From assembly GCA_029931535.1 (NCBI GenBank), contig JAQPZY010001660.1, positions 7,138,001 to 7,202,000 of the forward strand: a stretch of 64,000 nt of DNA. The letters are read 5' to 3'. Below, piece by piece: positions 49,501 through 61,500 of this stretch. Position 1 is the stretch's first letter. Every line of letters begins with the position of its first letter. Under the pieces are notes generated by a model that was given only the letters and a program-made list of their open reading frames with translations, was not told where the DNA came from and did no database searches. This DNA is from Margaritifera margaritifera. Its lineage: Eukaryota > Mollusca > Bivalvia > Unionida > Margaritiferidae. The translations under genes and the position numbers were made by a program.

Positions 49501-52500
49501 ATCATCTTCACAGGGCTTGAATTTAACACAAATTTCTTTGTAGCCAGAAGGACTAGTATACTGAGAAATTTACTAGTCCTGTCCACAAAACAATGTCACA
49601 CACTTGTATTGAGATTAACAACAGAATTTTATTTCATAAATAGCATTATCATATGAAATGCAGAAGTACAGAAGTATAAATCTTGCTTCAAATCATCAAT
49701 CAGTCAATTCACATTCCTTGTTTCTCAAGATAATCAGGGTCCAATTCCAGAAAGGGATCCAGGTCTCCTTTCTCGTCCTCCACCTGCACTCTGGGTCTAT
49801 ATGGGGTTTGTTCTGGTCTCCTTACCCGTCTCCCTGAAACATTCCACAAATGTATTGCTGTTGATGGATCATATGTTGGAATGTCATTTGTATGGAACAT
49901 TATGAAGAGTAGGTCGGACAGAACCCAAGGTCGCAAACACGATCTCAGGTCACTCTTCACCATTTTCAATGACAAGTACTGGCCGGAAATGCTCCACCAA
50001 AATTGCTACGCTTTCAGCCATGTAGTGAGTAAATGTAACAACCTGTTTATCATTCCTGTAAGTCTCTCCAACATCAACCCCTTTCCTCTCATCCAGCTGA
50101 TGCATCCATACAAAATCAGTGAAGGGTCTTCTGTTCTTTACAATAGCATGTGCATTTATAAACAAATTAACGAGCCGGTCAAACACATTCTGATTTAAAC
50201 TTTCCAAGATCTTACCAGCGGTCGATTCTTCTGGTGGTATCTGCATAGCTGCTCTTCTCTCTTTTTGTGTTGCCCACAGCTTTCATGAGCATTTACCGAT
50301 TCAGTTTTAAAGTTTGAACAACCCGCAACAAAACTGGATGTTTTCTCTCTGTTTGTTTTGCAAATTCCGTACACCAATTACACTGCATAACATTCTTCTC
50401 CTCATCATAATTCAGCCATTCCCTATCTTTTGTCCATGTCTTCTGAAACATTTGATTACGCTTTCCCCTATCATAAGAATTATTCCTCTCTTTTATGTCA
50501 TTTTCATTCAACCTTTGCTTTTTTTCCGGTGGCTGAACACCTTCTATAAAATGCCACATTTTGCCTGTCTTGCAAGGAGGGAATTGTGACTCGTTTTGAA
50601 ATACGAGATGTTACAGTATAGCTGACGCGGATTATTTATTTAAAGTAAGAAAAGAGTGGCAAAGTGGCCTTTATATAACAAAATCTGAGCAAGAAACATG
50701 TTTCAAAGCATGTGCCTCTCCCCCCCCCCCCTTAAAATTAAATGGCCTCTCCCTAATAAAGACTTGACTTCAGCGGATGTTCTGCAGGATCAAAGCAGTG
50801 GCTATTGTAAACACTGTTATAAAATATTAGCATCAGAAGATAATCTTAGTTTCAGCTTGGAAAAGGTGCATTCCTATCAAACGAAGCCATCTGACTTGGC
50901 GTGTTGTACTTAACAGCTCCAATTATGGTCTCATCATTAACAGTGGAAGTTTGGTAATTGTTCCTAATTAATCGGACCTTAATGTATTGTTGAAATTAAT
51001 AATAAGGTGGACAATTTTCAAATCTTAGATGCTCGGAGATTTTAATTTCCAACAAATGTATGGCATTCTGCTTGGATATCTCCACGTGTATTAAAGTATT
51101 TGTTCGTTCTTGTAAGGGAAAAATATTAAAACTATTTTTATCATCATAGAAAAAGTAGTTATATGGAAATGATGTGCCAATAACTTAATCGTAACATTGA
51201 TCTAATTCTTATAATTATTTCAATGCAAATGTAAAATATGTAGTTTCCCATTTGTGACTGTTGGAACGTTTGGCTAGCGAGCCAAAACAAAAAAATTAAA
51301 CAAACATGCAAACTAATTACTATGAATAGTTTTTGTCGTGTTTCTGTGTGGTATGCCGCTTTGTAGTTTGTTACTGTGGTCGAGTGGATAAAGTGTGATA
51401 CCACATCATTTTTCATTTCATACGTTATCAGATTAATTAGGATAAATTACCAAACTTCCGCTGTTAATGAAGGGACCATAATTGGCGCTGTTAAGCGAAA
51501 TGCGCAAAATCGGATGGCTTCTTGTTATAGAAAGGCACCTTTCCGAGGCAGAAATTGACTTCATCTTCTCATGCTAATATTTTATGACTGTGTTTACAAT
51601 GGTCACTGGCTTGATTCTACCGAACATCTGCTGAAGTCAAGTCTTTATTAGGGAGAGGCGTAAACAAATGCTGACTGTTGATAACCGAAACTTACTAGCC
51701 CATCGGACTATTAACATTATGAAAGTTACTAGTCTGACAGGAAATCTACTAGCCTCAGGCTAGCAGACTACCAATAATTTCGAGCCCTGTCTTCATGCAG
51801 GTTACTGGATCAAGTAAAGACCATGAATTGTTTATAGAGTGATAAAACTTTACTAAAACAAGCTGCTTTCCAAAGAAAACATTTTCTAGTGCCTTTAAAG
51901 GACCAAGTCTGTTTTACCAGTGTCACCACAAACTAATCATTGGCAGAGCTGAAAATGGGAAGGTATTAAATAAGCACAATTGCTTGGATTAAGTATTCTC
52001 CTTAGAATTTCATGCAGATTGCTACCACCAGTCAATATTAACCTAACTAATAATAATTGCAAAATATCCTGGCTTTATCTTTTAAATTGGTTTTATGTTA
52101 TACACTCTATCAAGACTTTATCTATTAAATTGTTTTTTTGTTATATCTATCAAGACTTTATCTATTAAATTGTTTTTTTGTTATATCTATCAAGACTTTA
52201 TCTATTAAATTGGTTTTATGTTGTATACTCTATTAAGACTTTATCTATTAAGTTTAGTTTTATGTTGAACACTCTATCAAGACTTTATCTATTAAATTGG
52301 TTTTATGTTATATACTCTATCAAAACTTTATCTATTAAAATTGGTTTTATGTTGTATATACTCTATTAAGACTTTATCGATTAAATTAGTTTTATGTTGT
52401 ATATACTCTATTAAGACTTTATCTATTAAATTAGTTTTATGTTGTATACTCTATCAAGACTTTATCTATTAAATTAGTTTTATGTTGTATCTATCAAGGC

Positions 52501-55500
52501 TAAGGTGTCTGTTAAGTATTTATCCTCAGTACAAATCCAGCAAATTACTCAGAAATGGGAAGAAATGTAGTCCAAATATAGAAAATTCCCATTCAGGTTT
52601 GAAACTGCTGTTTTGTGATCTATTTTATTCATTTAGTCTTTTCATTTCATTCCTTTCCCCAACCTCTGTTTAAGAAATGCACCAAGAACCCAACATTGAG
52701 GATTTTGCAGTTTATGCCTGAATTAAAAATGTCAAATGTTTCCTAAATTATCCTTAAAAGTAGAATCCCATAATTTGCTTTTTAATTCATGGAATTGCGA
52801 TATCTAATAAAAAGTTTAGATTTGTCTAATCATATTCATATCCATATAAAATTCTTGTCTAGTAGCACAAAATTATTCTTGCCATCAAAATTTTCAGCAT
52901 GACCTGGCCTTCTGAACAACAGAATTTTCCATCCCCATGAGCTCAAGTCTTCATTCTTACATTTGCTTCATTAGGTGACCACTGTATGTCTTCAACAGAG
53001 GAGGTATGACCGGTGTATGGCCGCTGATCCACCTTCCATGTTCCACCCTCTTGTGGATTCCAAATGTGGATATTTTTCTTACAGTCTCCAGTTGCCAAAC
53101 GACCTTTAAAATAAGTTTATCAAAAACAGTTTGAGATCCTCTAATTCACCAAGTATATTTTTTCCCAGTAAAAAATTCAAATAATCTTCAGCAATTTTTC
53201 AACAATGGCTTATCCAATTTACTTAATATAAAATCAATATGTTCATTATTCATTGCTTGGTTTGAAAATTTATAATGTTCATCAGGCTTCCAAACCTCTT
53301 TCTACGCCATTTTTAATAGGTCTCTCTAATGCCAACAATATTTTGATTTGTAACCTGCATAATATTGTTGAGACAACCTGTAGTATCTATAAAATAAAAC
53401 AATTCTTCAAGATGCAGCTATTTATTTAAAACAAAGACATAGGCTAATCAGAACAAGCAAATTCCAGGAATTGATGCTCCCTGCTTTCATTGGCCTCATC
53501 AATATCAGGCTGCTGATACAACTTGGTTGAAATCCAATAATAATTAAATTTATTGTGCAGAAACGAAAGTGGGTGGGTCTGAAAATCAAGGGCTATAACT
53601 CTGCTAAACAATGATGTAAAAGTCTGACATCAAATTCAGTTAATGTCTCATCAATATCAAACAGTATATCAAATTTAAGTTGAAATAAACAATAATCAAG
53701 AACTTTATATTGTGGGAAAGAAAGTGGTGGGTCTGACATCACAGGCTATAACACCGCTAAATAATGTAGAAGGCTGCCATAACACAGCCAAGGTCCCATC
53801 AATATCAAGCTGATTAGCAAATTTGGTTGAAATCCAACAATAATTAGGTGATTTACTGTGTGGAAAAGAAAGTGGGTGTGTCTGACAATCATGGGTAATA
53901 ACTGTGCTAAGCAATGATGTACAAGGCTGACAATTTAACTTGGCCAAGGTCTCATCAATATCTTGCTGCATACCAAATTTGGTTGAGTTACTGTGAGGAA
54001 ACAAAGTGAAAACATGAAAATGCAGTAATTGCACTGGAGGGGGCATACAGGAAGAATAATTAATTTTATATTAATCCCTAAAAGTAAAATAAAATAACAA
54101 CAAAACTAGAATGAATCTATCAAACGGCTGTATGGCCTTCTAAACATTCTTGACTACCTCAAAACAAAATGTGTTCTTCTTTGTGAGAAATTATCTTCAG
54201 TTCTCAAAAGCATTTATCATCTAGAGGAATATAAATATTTTAAGACAAAAATTGATATCAGTTTCTTATTTACAAATGATAAGACATGGTTTGCCAGGAT
54301 AGACATTGTCTACTGGAGAAAGACTATTATATGCAAAATTTCTTTAAAAAGTGGAGCTGCAGTGGCTCAGTGGTTAGCGTGCCAGACTCATGACCAAAAG
54401 GGTGCAGGTTCAAATCCTACCATCAGACCAGCCTAGGTCAGCTACCATGGTGTGTTCTTGGGCAAGGCACTTTACTCCAATTGCCTTGGCATTAACTAAC
54501 CTACTTGTGTTGCTGTGCCATAAAGCACCAAACCAAAACCAAAACTTTAAAAAGTGGCTGCTATGTCTCACTTCCCACTGATATGGGCTCAACAAAAATA
54601 GTTTGAGATCCTCTAATGCCCTGAGCCTATTTTTCCCCCAAAAAAGTTAAAATAACTTTCAGCAATTTTTCCACAATGGCTTATAAATTTAATTAAAACC
54701 CAATCTGTATGATTTTTATGATGATTTTTTTCACCCCCTTTGAATAAAAATTATTTAGACTGCCATTAATATTCTAAAACAGCTTTGAATTTCAGGAGTC
54801 AGTCTTATAAATAAAAGAAATGCATAAAGAAACAGGCATTGAGATGTAGATGCAGATAAGTGGTTAAGTGAAAGAGTACATGTAAGAATGAATGAATGAA
54901 CAATAAATGAACATACTAAAAAAAGAGACAAATAGGAGAATTATGAAACCAATTTTTGTAGTAAAATATGTTTCTTTGATAATACTTAACTGACCATAAT
55001 ACCTTAGGGAGTGCAACCACTACCTTGCAAATCCAGACCTCCTAGGCTAAAGACAGAGTGATCTCCCCTTGAGATTGTTGCCAAATTCTGTGTATACTTT
55101 AGTTACTACTGGAGCGAAATGCACGCTCTCCTAGTAGGATGTAACTGCAGGGAGGCGTGGGGGGTGGGGGGTGGGGTATCTATTATGATCAGGTAAGTAT
55201 TATCGAAGAAACATATTTTATCCAAAATTGGTTTCTTCTTCAAATAAGTTACCAGATCATAATACCTTAGGAGAATATGTAAGGGTCGAGGGAATTACAT
55301 CCCCATACCCAAAGAAGCCATCTCCAGTTCCCTAAGGCTTCTAGATTGAAAACCTGGGTGGAGTATTGACTCTGTATGCTGAGACATGGCTTTAGGAAAA
55401 GGAAAAAAAAAAATGTCCCGGAAATCCAGTGAAAGTCACCATGCTGTGTCCCTAAGAAACTGCCAAATGACACAGGAAGGCAGCCTGTTGCGTTGCAGTG

Positions 55501-58500
55501 ATAGGTTGCACAAGGTCCAATTGAGCCTTCTGAGATGAAAAATCTCTGATGTAGAAGCTAGAGAAAGTCGACTCCAACCTCCATCCCACAGCATGCATAA
55601 TGCAGATAGGTAACAGTTTCACTCCAATGCAATACTTGTTGTGACTGCCCTTACTTCATGAACCGGAATGCAGAACAAGTTCATTTGATTTTAGGTTAAT
55701 TCTCCGATTGTGAATAAAGTCTGTGCTGAGATATCGTCCTTTCCCTCCTTCAGAGGTAAAACTAGACATGATCTCCCTCTTCGCACCAGTTTGGTTCTTT
55801 TTATACCAAGAACACAACAACAGCAACTTACACTACCACTGCTAAGAAGGCAACTTCTCTACAAAACAAGCACAAAATTTTGGTTTACACTATAGACAAA
55901 CCTGTATAACATTATTTTTTAAAATCAGCCAGATTTATCAAGTGATTTATCCATGATTATTCCCACTTGAGGCAGGAGCAAACAGGATGAGGTGACACTC
56001 TGATCCTCGCTTTTTGTAGCATCTTTGGAATCAGAGGTGTTGAAGGGTAAGCACATGCATCCATGCCATTCTAATCGATGGAAAGAGTATTGACTGTCAA
56101 GGCCTTTGGATCCAGGACTAGTGAGACAAAGGTTGGGAGTTTTGCATTCCACCTGATTGCAAATAGATCCACCAGTGATTGATCCCAGTGGATACATATG
56201 CAACTAAAGACCGAGTGATGAAGTGACCATTCTGTCTGTATTGATTGATTCTTTCGGGACAGCGAATCCACTAATACATTTAGTCTGCCCAGAATATGAT
56301 GCACTTGTACAATGATTGTCTTTGATGACACCAACTTAAAAAATTCTAAACAAGAATGCAGAGGTCTGGTGACTTGGTTCCCCCTTGCCTTTTAAGTTAA
56401 TTCACCACACTGGAGTTGTCGGATACAATGATAATGTCATTTCCATGTAGTTTCTCCTGCCACCAATGAAAAGCTTACAGTATGACTTTCATCTCTAGGA
56501 CAGTGATATGCAATAGATGATCCTGAGTGAGCCACTGTCCACTTGGAATGAAGGCAGGAGATGTGCACCCCAGCCTGTTTTGCTCACATCTGTACAAACC
56601 GTCATCTTTGGAGGTTGTACCTGCAAGGGAACACCCGACGTAAGCCAAGTGTGGTTCTCCCATTTTCTGCGATTGGACCCCATAGAGACTGTTATTGTTT
56701 GCTCCAATGGGCAACATTTTGGCCTCCATCAGGACAATATTATCATTTATAATAGCCTCATCAATATGCGACCTAGGACAATGAGGTCTGTTGCCATATT
56801 GAGTAAACCAAGTAGGCAAAGGAAATTTCTGGCTGAGAGACTGTTCTGTCAGAATTGAAGCCACTGTTTAACTGATTTTCAATGCATGTTCCTTAAGGAA
56901 ACATACTCTGGTCAGATGTGTTTTGAATTCCATATTGAGTTGGTTGGTATGATATTGGATTTTTCCTTGTTGACAAGGAATAAAAGGCTGAGGAGGAGTG
57001 TAACAAGGGATTTCATGTCTTGATTAAAAATATAACTCACCTGGTGTTTTTGAATAATGGCATCCTGGTAATTGGATGTCACATATGTGGAGATGGTCCT
57101 GAAGCGAGCCATTACTCTGTCCATAATATGTGTGAAATCTCATGGAATGATGTTGAATCTGAAAGGGAGTGCCCTGAAATGGCAAACTGTAACCATGAAG
57201 GCAAACTGCAGGAACTTCCTGGAAGATTTGTGAATAGGGACATGTTAATATGCATCTTGCAGATCTACACTCATAGCAAAGTCTACCTCCTGAATGGCAT
57301 TTAAATTCCGCCTTAGTGCTTAAATTTTGAACCAGACTGCGCATATGAAATGATTGAGATTGCTTAGGTCTATGACTGGTCGAGAGTTCTGTTAGCCTTT
57401 GGGACCAGGAACAGTCTTGAATAAAAACCTGCTGATTTTACGTTTTTAACAATCTCTACCACCCTTTTCTGGGGAAGACTGCTGATTTCTTGCTGCAGGA
57501 CGTCTGCCATGAATGGGTCTTTGGGGACGTTTGTAGCTGAAGTGGAGAGAAGAGGATTGTCATCATTTCTTGTTGTAAGGAGGCTGTCGTGGAGAGAAAC
57601 TGGAGTGAGAACAATCCTTTTCTCCCCGCTTTTTGTCCACATTTGTTTTTGAGAACGGTAGCCTTCTACATGTGTAAGATTGGTACGACTGCTGTGTCCT
57701 AGAGGTGTCCTTTCTATCCTTCTGATTACCTCCTTGAAAATATCTCCTCTGTCTCCAAGACTCTGTTTGTGGGAGATTTATTTCTTTGGTGGCTTGCTTA
57801 CATATTTCCTCCACCTGGCCATTGAAAATGAGGTTAGAAGAGAAATGCTGTGATCTGAGCTTGGCTTTGTGGTGGTCTTTTAAAAAAGTGGAAGTGTTGA
57901 ACACAGCATCTCTTTCTGCCAGTTGTAGATTTGACACTGCTTGTAAGGCATTGGCCAGCAAGTGCTGTGCAGCTCTGTTCAGTACTTGCACCATTCAATA
58001 TACAAACTCCCATGTATGTCTGGTGGGAGATTGTATGGAAGAAGATAAACTGTTTTCTGCTTGTTGGAAGATTGCCATCAAGAATAAGTCCAAAATGAAG
58101 TCTACTGCCACGACATTCTGGACCAACTGTTTTGTGTCACTAAAGGGTTTCCAGTCCATCTGTACTGAGGAGATATTTGACATTCCCAGGTCTGTAATGT
58201 CTTTCTACTGCTGGGGTGTCTATGTGAAAAGCTGGTGTGTGTGTTTTATAGAATCTCCTACTAAAATTTGATGGTAGGCATCACTGAGAAAAGAAAAGTC
58301 TATTGACACTAGGGTCTTGCAATATTCTGTGTAAACAACCCAATAGGGTCAGCCACTTGACCACACTGTGGTAGCAATTTAAACAATGGTTTTTATTTCT
58401 TGATTAGCAAGTCAACCAATGTTGGAACTCTGGCCCAGGCTGTTCATGGAGAAGGAGGAGGAAAAAACTGATAGTAACAACTGAAAAACTTCTTTCATTG

Positions 58501-61500
58501 ATGCCCAGAAGGCAAAACCTTCTCTTGTCATCGTTAGGTTTAGCAAAAATGGTCCAAGAACCAGTTCTTACTTGCAATGTGTGAGACAGTATCTGAGTTG
58601 GCTTGATTTGTTCTTGAGCTTGCTCATATGTAGCCAGAAAAGACGACTGGCTGTCGAACCATGCGGTATCAGGTCTATTGGTTCCACCAAAAATGGTTTG
58701 CCAAGTTAAGGAGACAAAGATGGAGCTGGGGCTATAGCTGTCGCTGAAAGGGATATTCTGGATTGCTTCTTGGCTGGTGTGCCTTCTGGATTGTGATACT
58801 CATCCAACAGGAAATCATTGACCGAGGTGAGGTCAGCATGAATACTAATGGCATCCTCCTCTCTCAGAGGGTGCTTTGCGTTTTCCTTTTCTGCTTTGAT
58901 TGTGCTCCCAGAACTAAGGGCCACTGAATTCTAGTCCAAACAGTGCATATGACATGTTTTTCCAGAGTGGCAGCCCACACGTGGCAGACTCGTACTATGG
59001 CTTTCATCCACACCTTTCCAGCATTTATATTGTCTGCACTTTGTCCTAACCATGGTCTAAAATCTGTAAGAAAAAAGTAGAACAGACAATATATACAGGT
59101 GTAGCCAGCACGTGTCCTGCTTCATGAACTCAAAGAGTGAATATTATTGGACTACTACACTACATTGTGGAAAGCTACCTATAAGAAAGGCCCACAAGGC
59201 AGCGCATACAGGTAAAGAAGTGAAGTGTTGCTTTCAATAACTATGAAGAGGATGCTATTATATAAATTATTTGGTGTAAACTACCTGTAAGAAAGGCCCA
59301 AGAGACAACCTATACCGGTAAAGTCCTTGAAGCGTCACTTTTAAAAACTATGAAGTGGACACTATGACCATCTATTAACTATAGAAAACTCACCTGTATG
59401 TATCTGACCGCCGTGGAAACTATAATGTGATATACATACAGCATCAACTAAAAGTAACTGCTGCAACCCTGAGTTTTTTACTGGCACAACAAAATAAAGC
59501 TATGAACCATATTATCAATATAATATTGAAGCCCATCCGAAATGACCTGGATCACCCAATTGTTCTGAGGAAATAGGGTGATCCAGTGAGTCTGAAATTG
59601 CAGGAGGCGGCCGCCCACAGGTAGGCTGTCTGTGGGAAGTGGGGAGGGTAGTTGATATTTCTACTGAAATGACACAAGAGAAAACAAAGCATAAATTAGC
59701 AATTCAACATGTTACTAACTCACTAATACCACACCAGTTACTAACGGAGTAAGCGAAATTAGTCAATGTTGTTCTAACCCATGAATGACAACACGAGTTC
59801 AACAATAGCGTGTTGTAACATGGTCTTAAATAGACAAAGTCTGTAAAAGGTGACTAAGTCACTCAAATTTGGAAAAGTTTTAAAATAATGTTGGTTCGTT
59901 GGTTGTTATGCGTTTAATGCCAACTTTCAGCACATGAAAGGCTATACATGGCGGCCAGTATAACTGGTGGAGGAAGAACCTGAGAAAACCCTGGGAAGAA
60001 CCACCGACCCACGGGAAGCTACTGGCAAGCTTTCTCACATACCCACATTGGCCAAACCCGAGACTTGAACCCATGCGGACAGAGGTGAGATGGCAGTGAT
60101 CTGTAAAGGCGAGCGCCTTATACCACTCGGTCACCCAGGATAAAAATAATGCATACAATCTGTAGAAGAATGATTGTCCAACACAATAAGTCCAAATTTA
60201 AAGGTGGATGTTCCAATTTAACACTAAGATGGCTTGGATTGTTTGGAGGTATAATGTACGTGTTGACAGTACAGAAGCAAAGCTTAAAAACTAGCGACTC
60301 CTAGAGGTGGCAAGTTGAGGTAATGGGCAGGAGTTATTGCCCTTTGTCTACATGAGATAGACAGAAAGACGATTTATTGTCTTTTAGTAGGGCTGGATTC
60401 GGATGGTAGCAGGCTTATATCCCAAATGTTAATGTGATTGGGGAACGTATTTGAAGGAGAAACTCCTCTAACTTACTATAATGTTGAATAACATCCAAAA
60501 ATCTTGAAGATGTTATGCAAAATCTCCCATCAGGAGAGAGCATGTTACTCGACATGAGTGGAAGTAGTAACTTAAGTATACACAGGATTTGATGCCATTT
60601 CCTATATCAAGAAAAGATCACTCTGTCTGACTGCCACCTATGTGGGCAGACAACTTTAGCTTCCATTGCTAAACATTTTAGCATGGGAGGGCTAGATTTG
60701 TGAGGTAGTAGTAGTACTTCTTAAGGTATTATGATTGGGTAATGTATTTTAAGAATAAATATATGAATTAAACATAAATGAAAACATGCATGATGATAAA
60801 TAAATAACAATAAAGTATTATGCCTAAATTCCCATTTAAACAGAGATGTTGATCCCTATCAGATAAAATATATGTAATTGGTGTATCCAAAATTGTTCTC
60901 TATCTTTACACTTAATGTTGCAACTGGATCAGACAATATAATTTCTATTATTTGATACTGAACACAATCTATGTTGTGGTTGAAGTGTTTAGATGCTGGA
61001 GTATCCCTCATTTTCTGGATATTCCCGAGATATTATTTAATTTTTACTTGAAATTCCCTTTTGGTCTCAACTACATATTGTTTGTGACAGGCGAGTAAAT
61101 AAACATTACGTGTTGGTACAATGACCTTGATCTTAACTTGGAAGTATATTTGAGATTTGTGTAAGTGCTTTCAAAGATTTTGTATTTATCCATTTTCATG
61201 CAAAAGGTGCAACCGATTGTACTGTAAATCCAGTACTCAATGTACAAATGATTTATTCATAAAACTGGGGTGTTTACTTGAAAAACTAGATCTTATTAGA
61301 GAGCTGCTTAACTTTAAGCCTATTCGCCGTGCAAAGGTTGGTGGATTTTGGAAAATGTATGGCAGTAAGGCTGATAATGGGGAAAATCAGTCAGGGTCTG
61401 GAAGTGGCTAGACAACCCCAGCAGATGGGAGGGACCGCATCCATATTCATTCAGGCAGCATTTTCTTCCAGATAAATAAATGACTATTACAATAGGGTAA

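Larger units (their letters stand above)
49511..51789 (-). mobile_element. hAT-superfamily element, 2279 bp, internally deleted
   Basis: The left end CAGGGCTTGAATTTA and the complement of the right end CAGGGCTCGAAATTA are inverted repeats with hAT-type CAGGGC ends, followed on both sides by ACTAG-rich subterminal motifs. TCTTCA directly abuts both ends (49505-49510 and 51790-51795), giving a 6-bp duplication; the usual 8-bp duplication does not match. Inside, the minus strand encodes only the two ends of a transposase, and the right third holds a nested long inverted repeat. Confidence 0.8.
54960..60765 (-). mobile_element. DIRS-like retrotransposon B
   Basis: About 5.8 kb with inverted ends. 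The left end (54960-55065) and the complement of the right end (60616-60765) share CATAATACCTTA, then AGT.CAAC.ACTACCT and GACAGAGTGATC. A reversed copy of the left end lies at 55182-55226 and a third partial copy at 55240-55278, so the left side can fold on itself. The minus strand encodes gag-like, RT and RNase H pieces; no tyrosine recombinase could be traced. A ~115-bp direct duplication (CTGTAAGAAAGGCCCA) lies at 59105-59380. Same orientation as GRWD1. Confidence 0.8.

Noticed and set aside
59880..60158. Minus-strand 92-codon open frame
   Set aside because: It coincides with a SINE with A and B boxes and target duplications, so it is not a gene.
61157..61411. Cys-rich plus-strand open frame as a zinc-finger gene
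   Set aside because: Cysteine spacing does not fit a known finger and there is no transposon or exon context.
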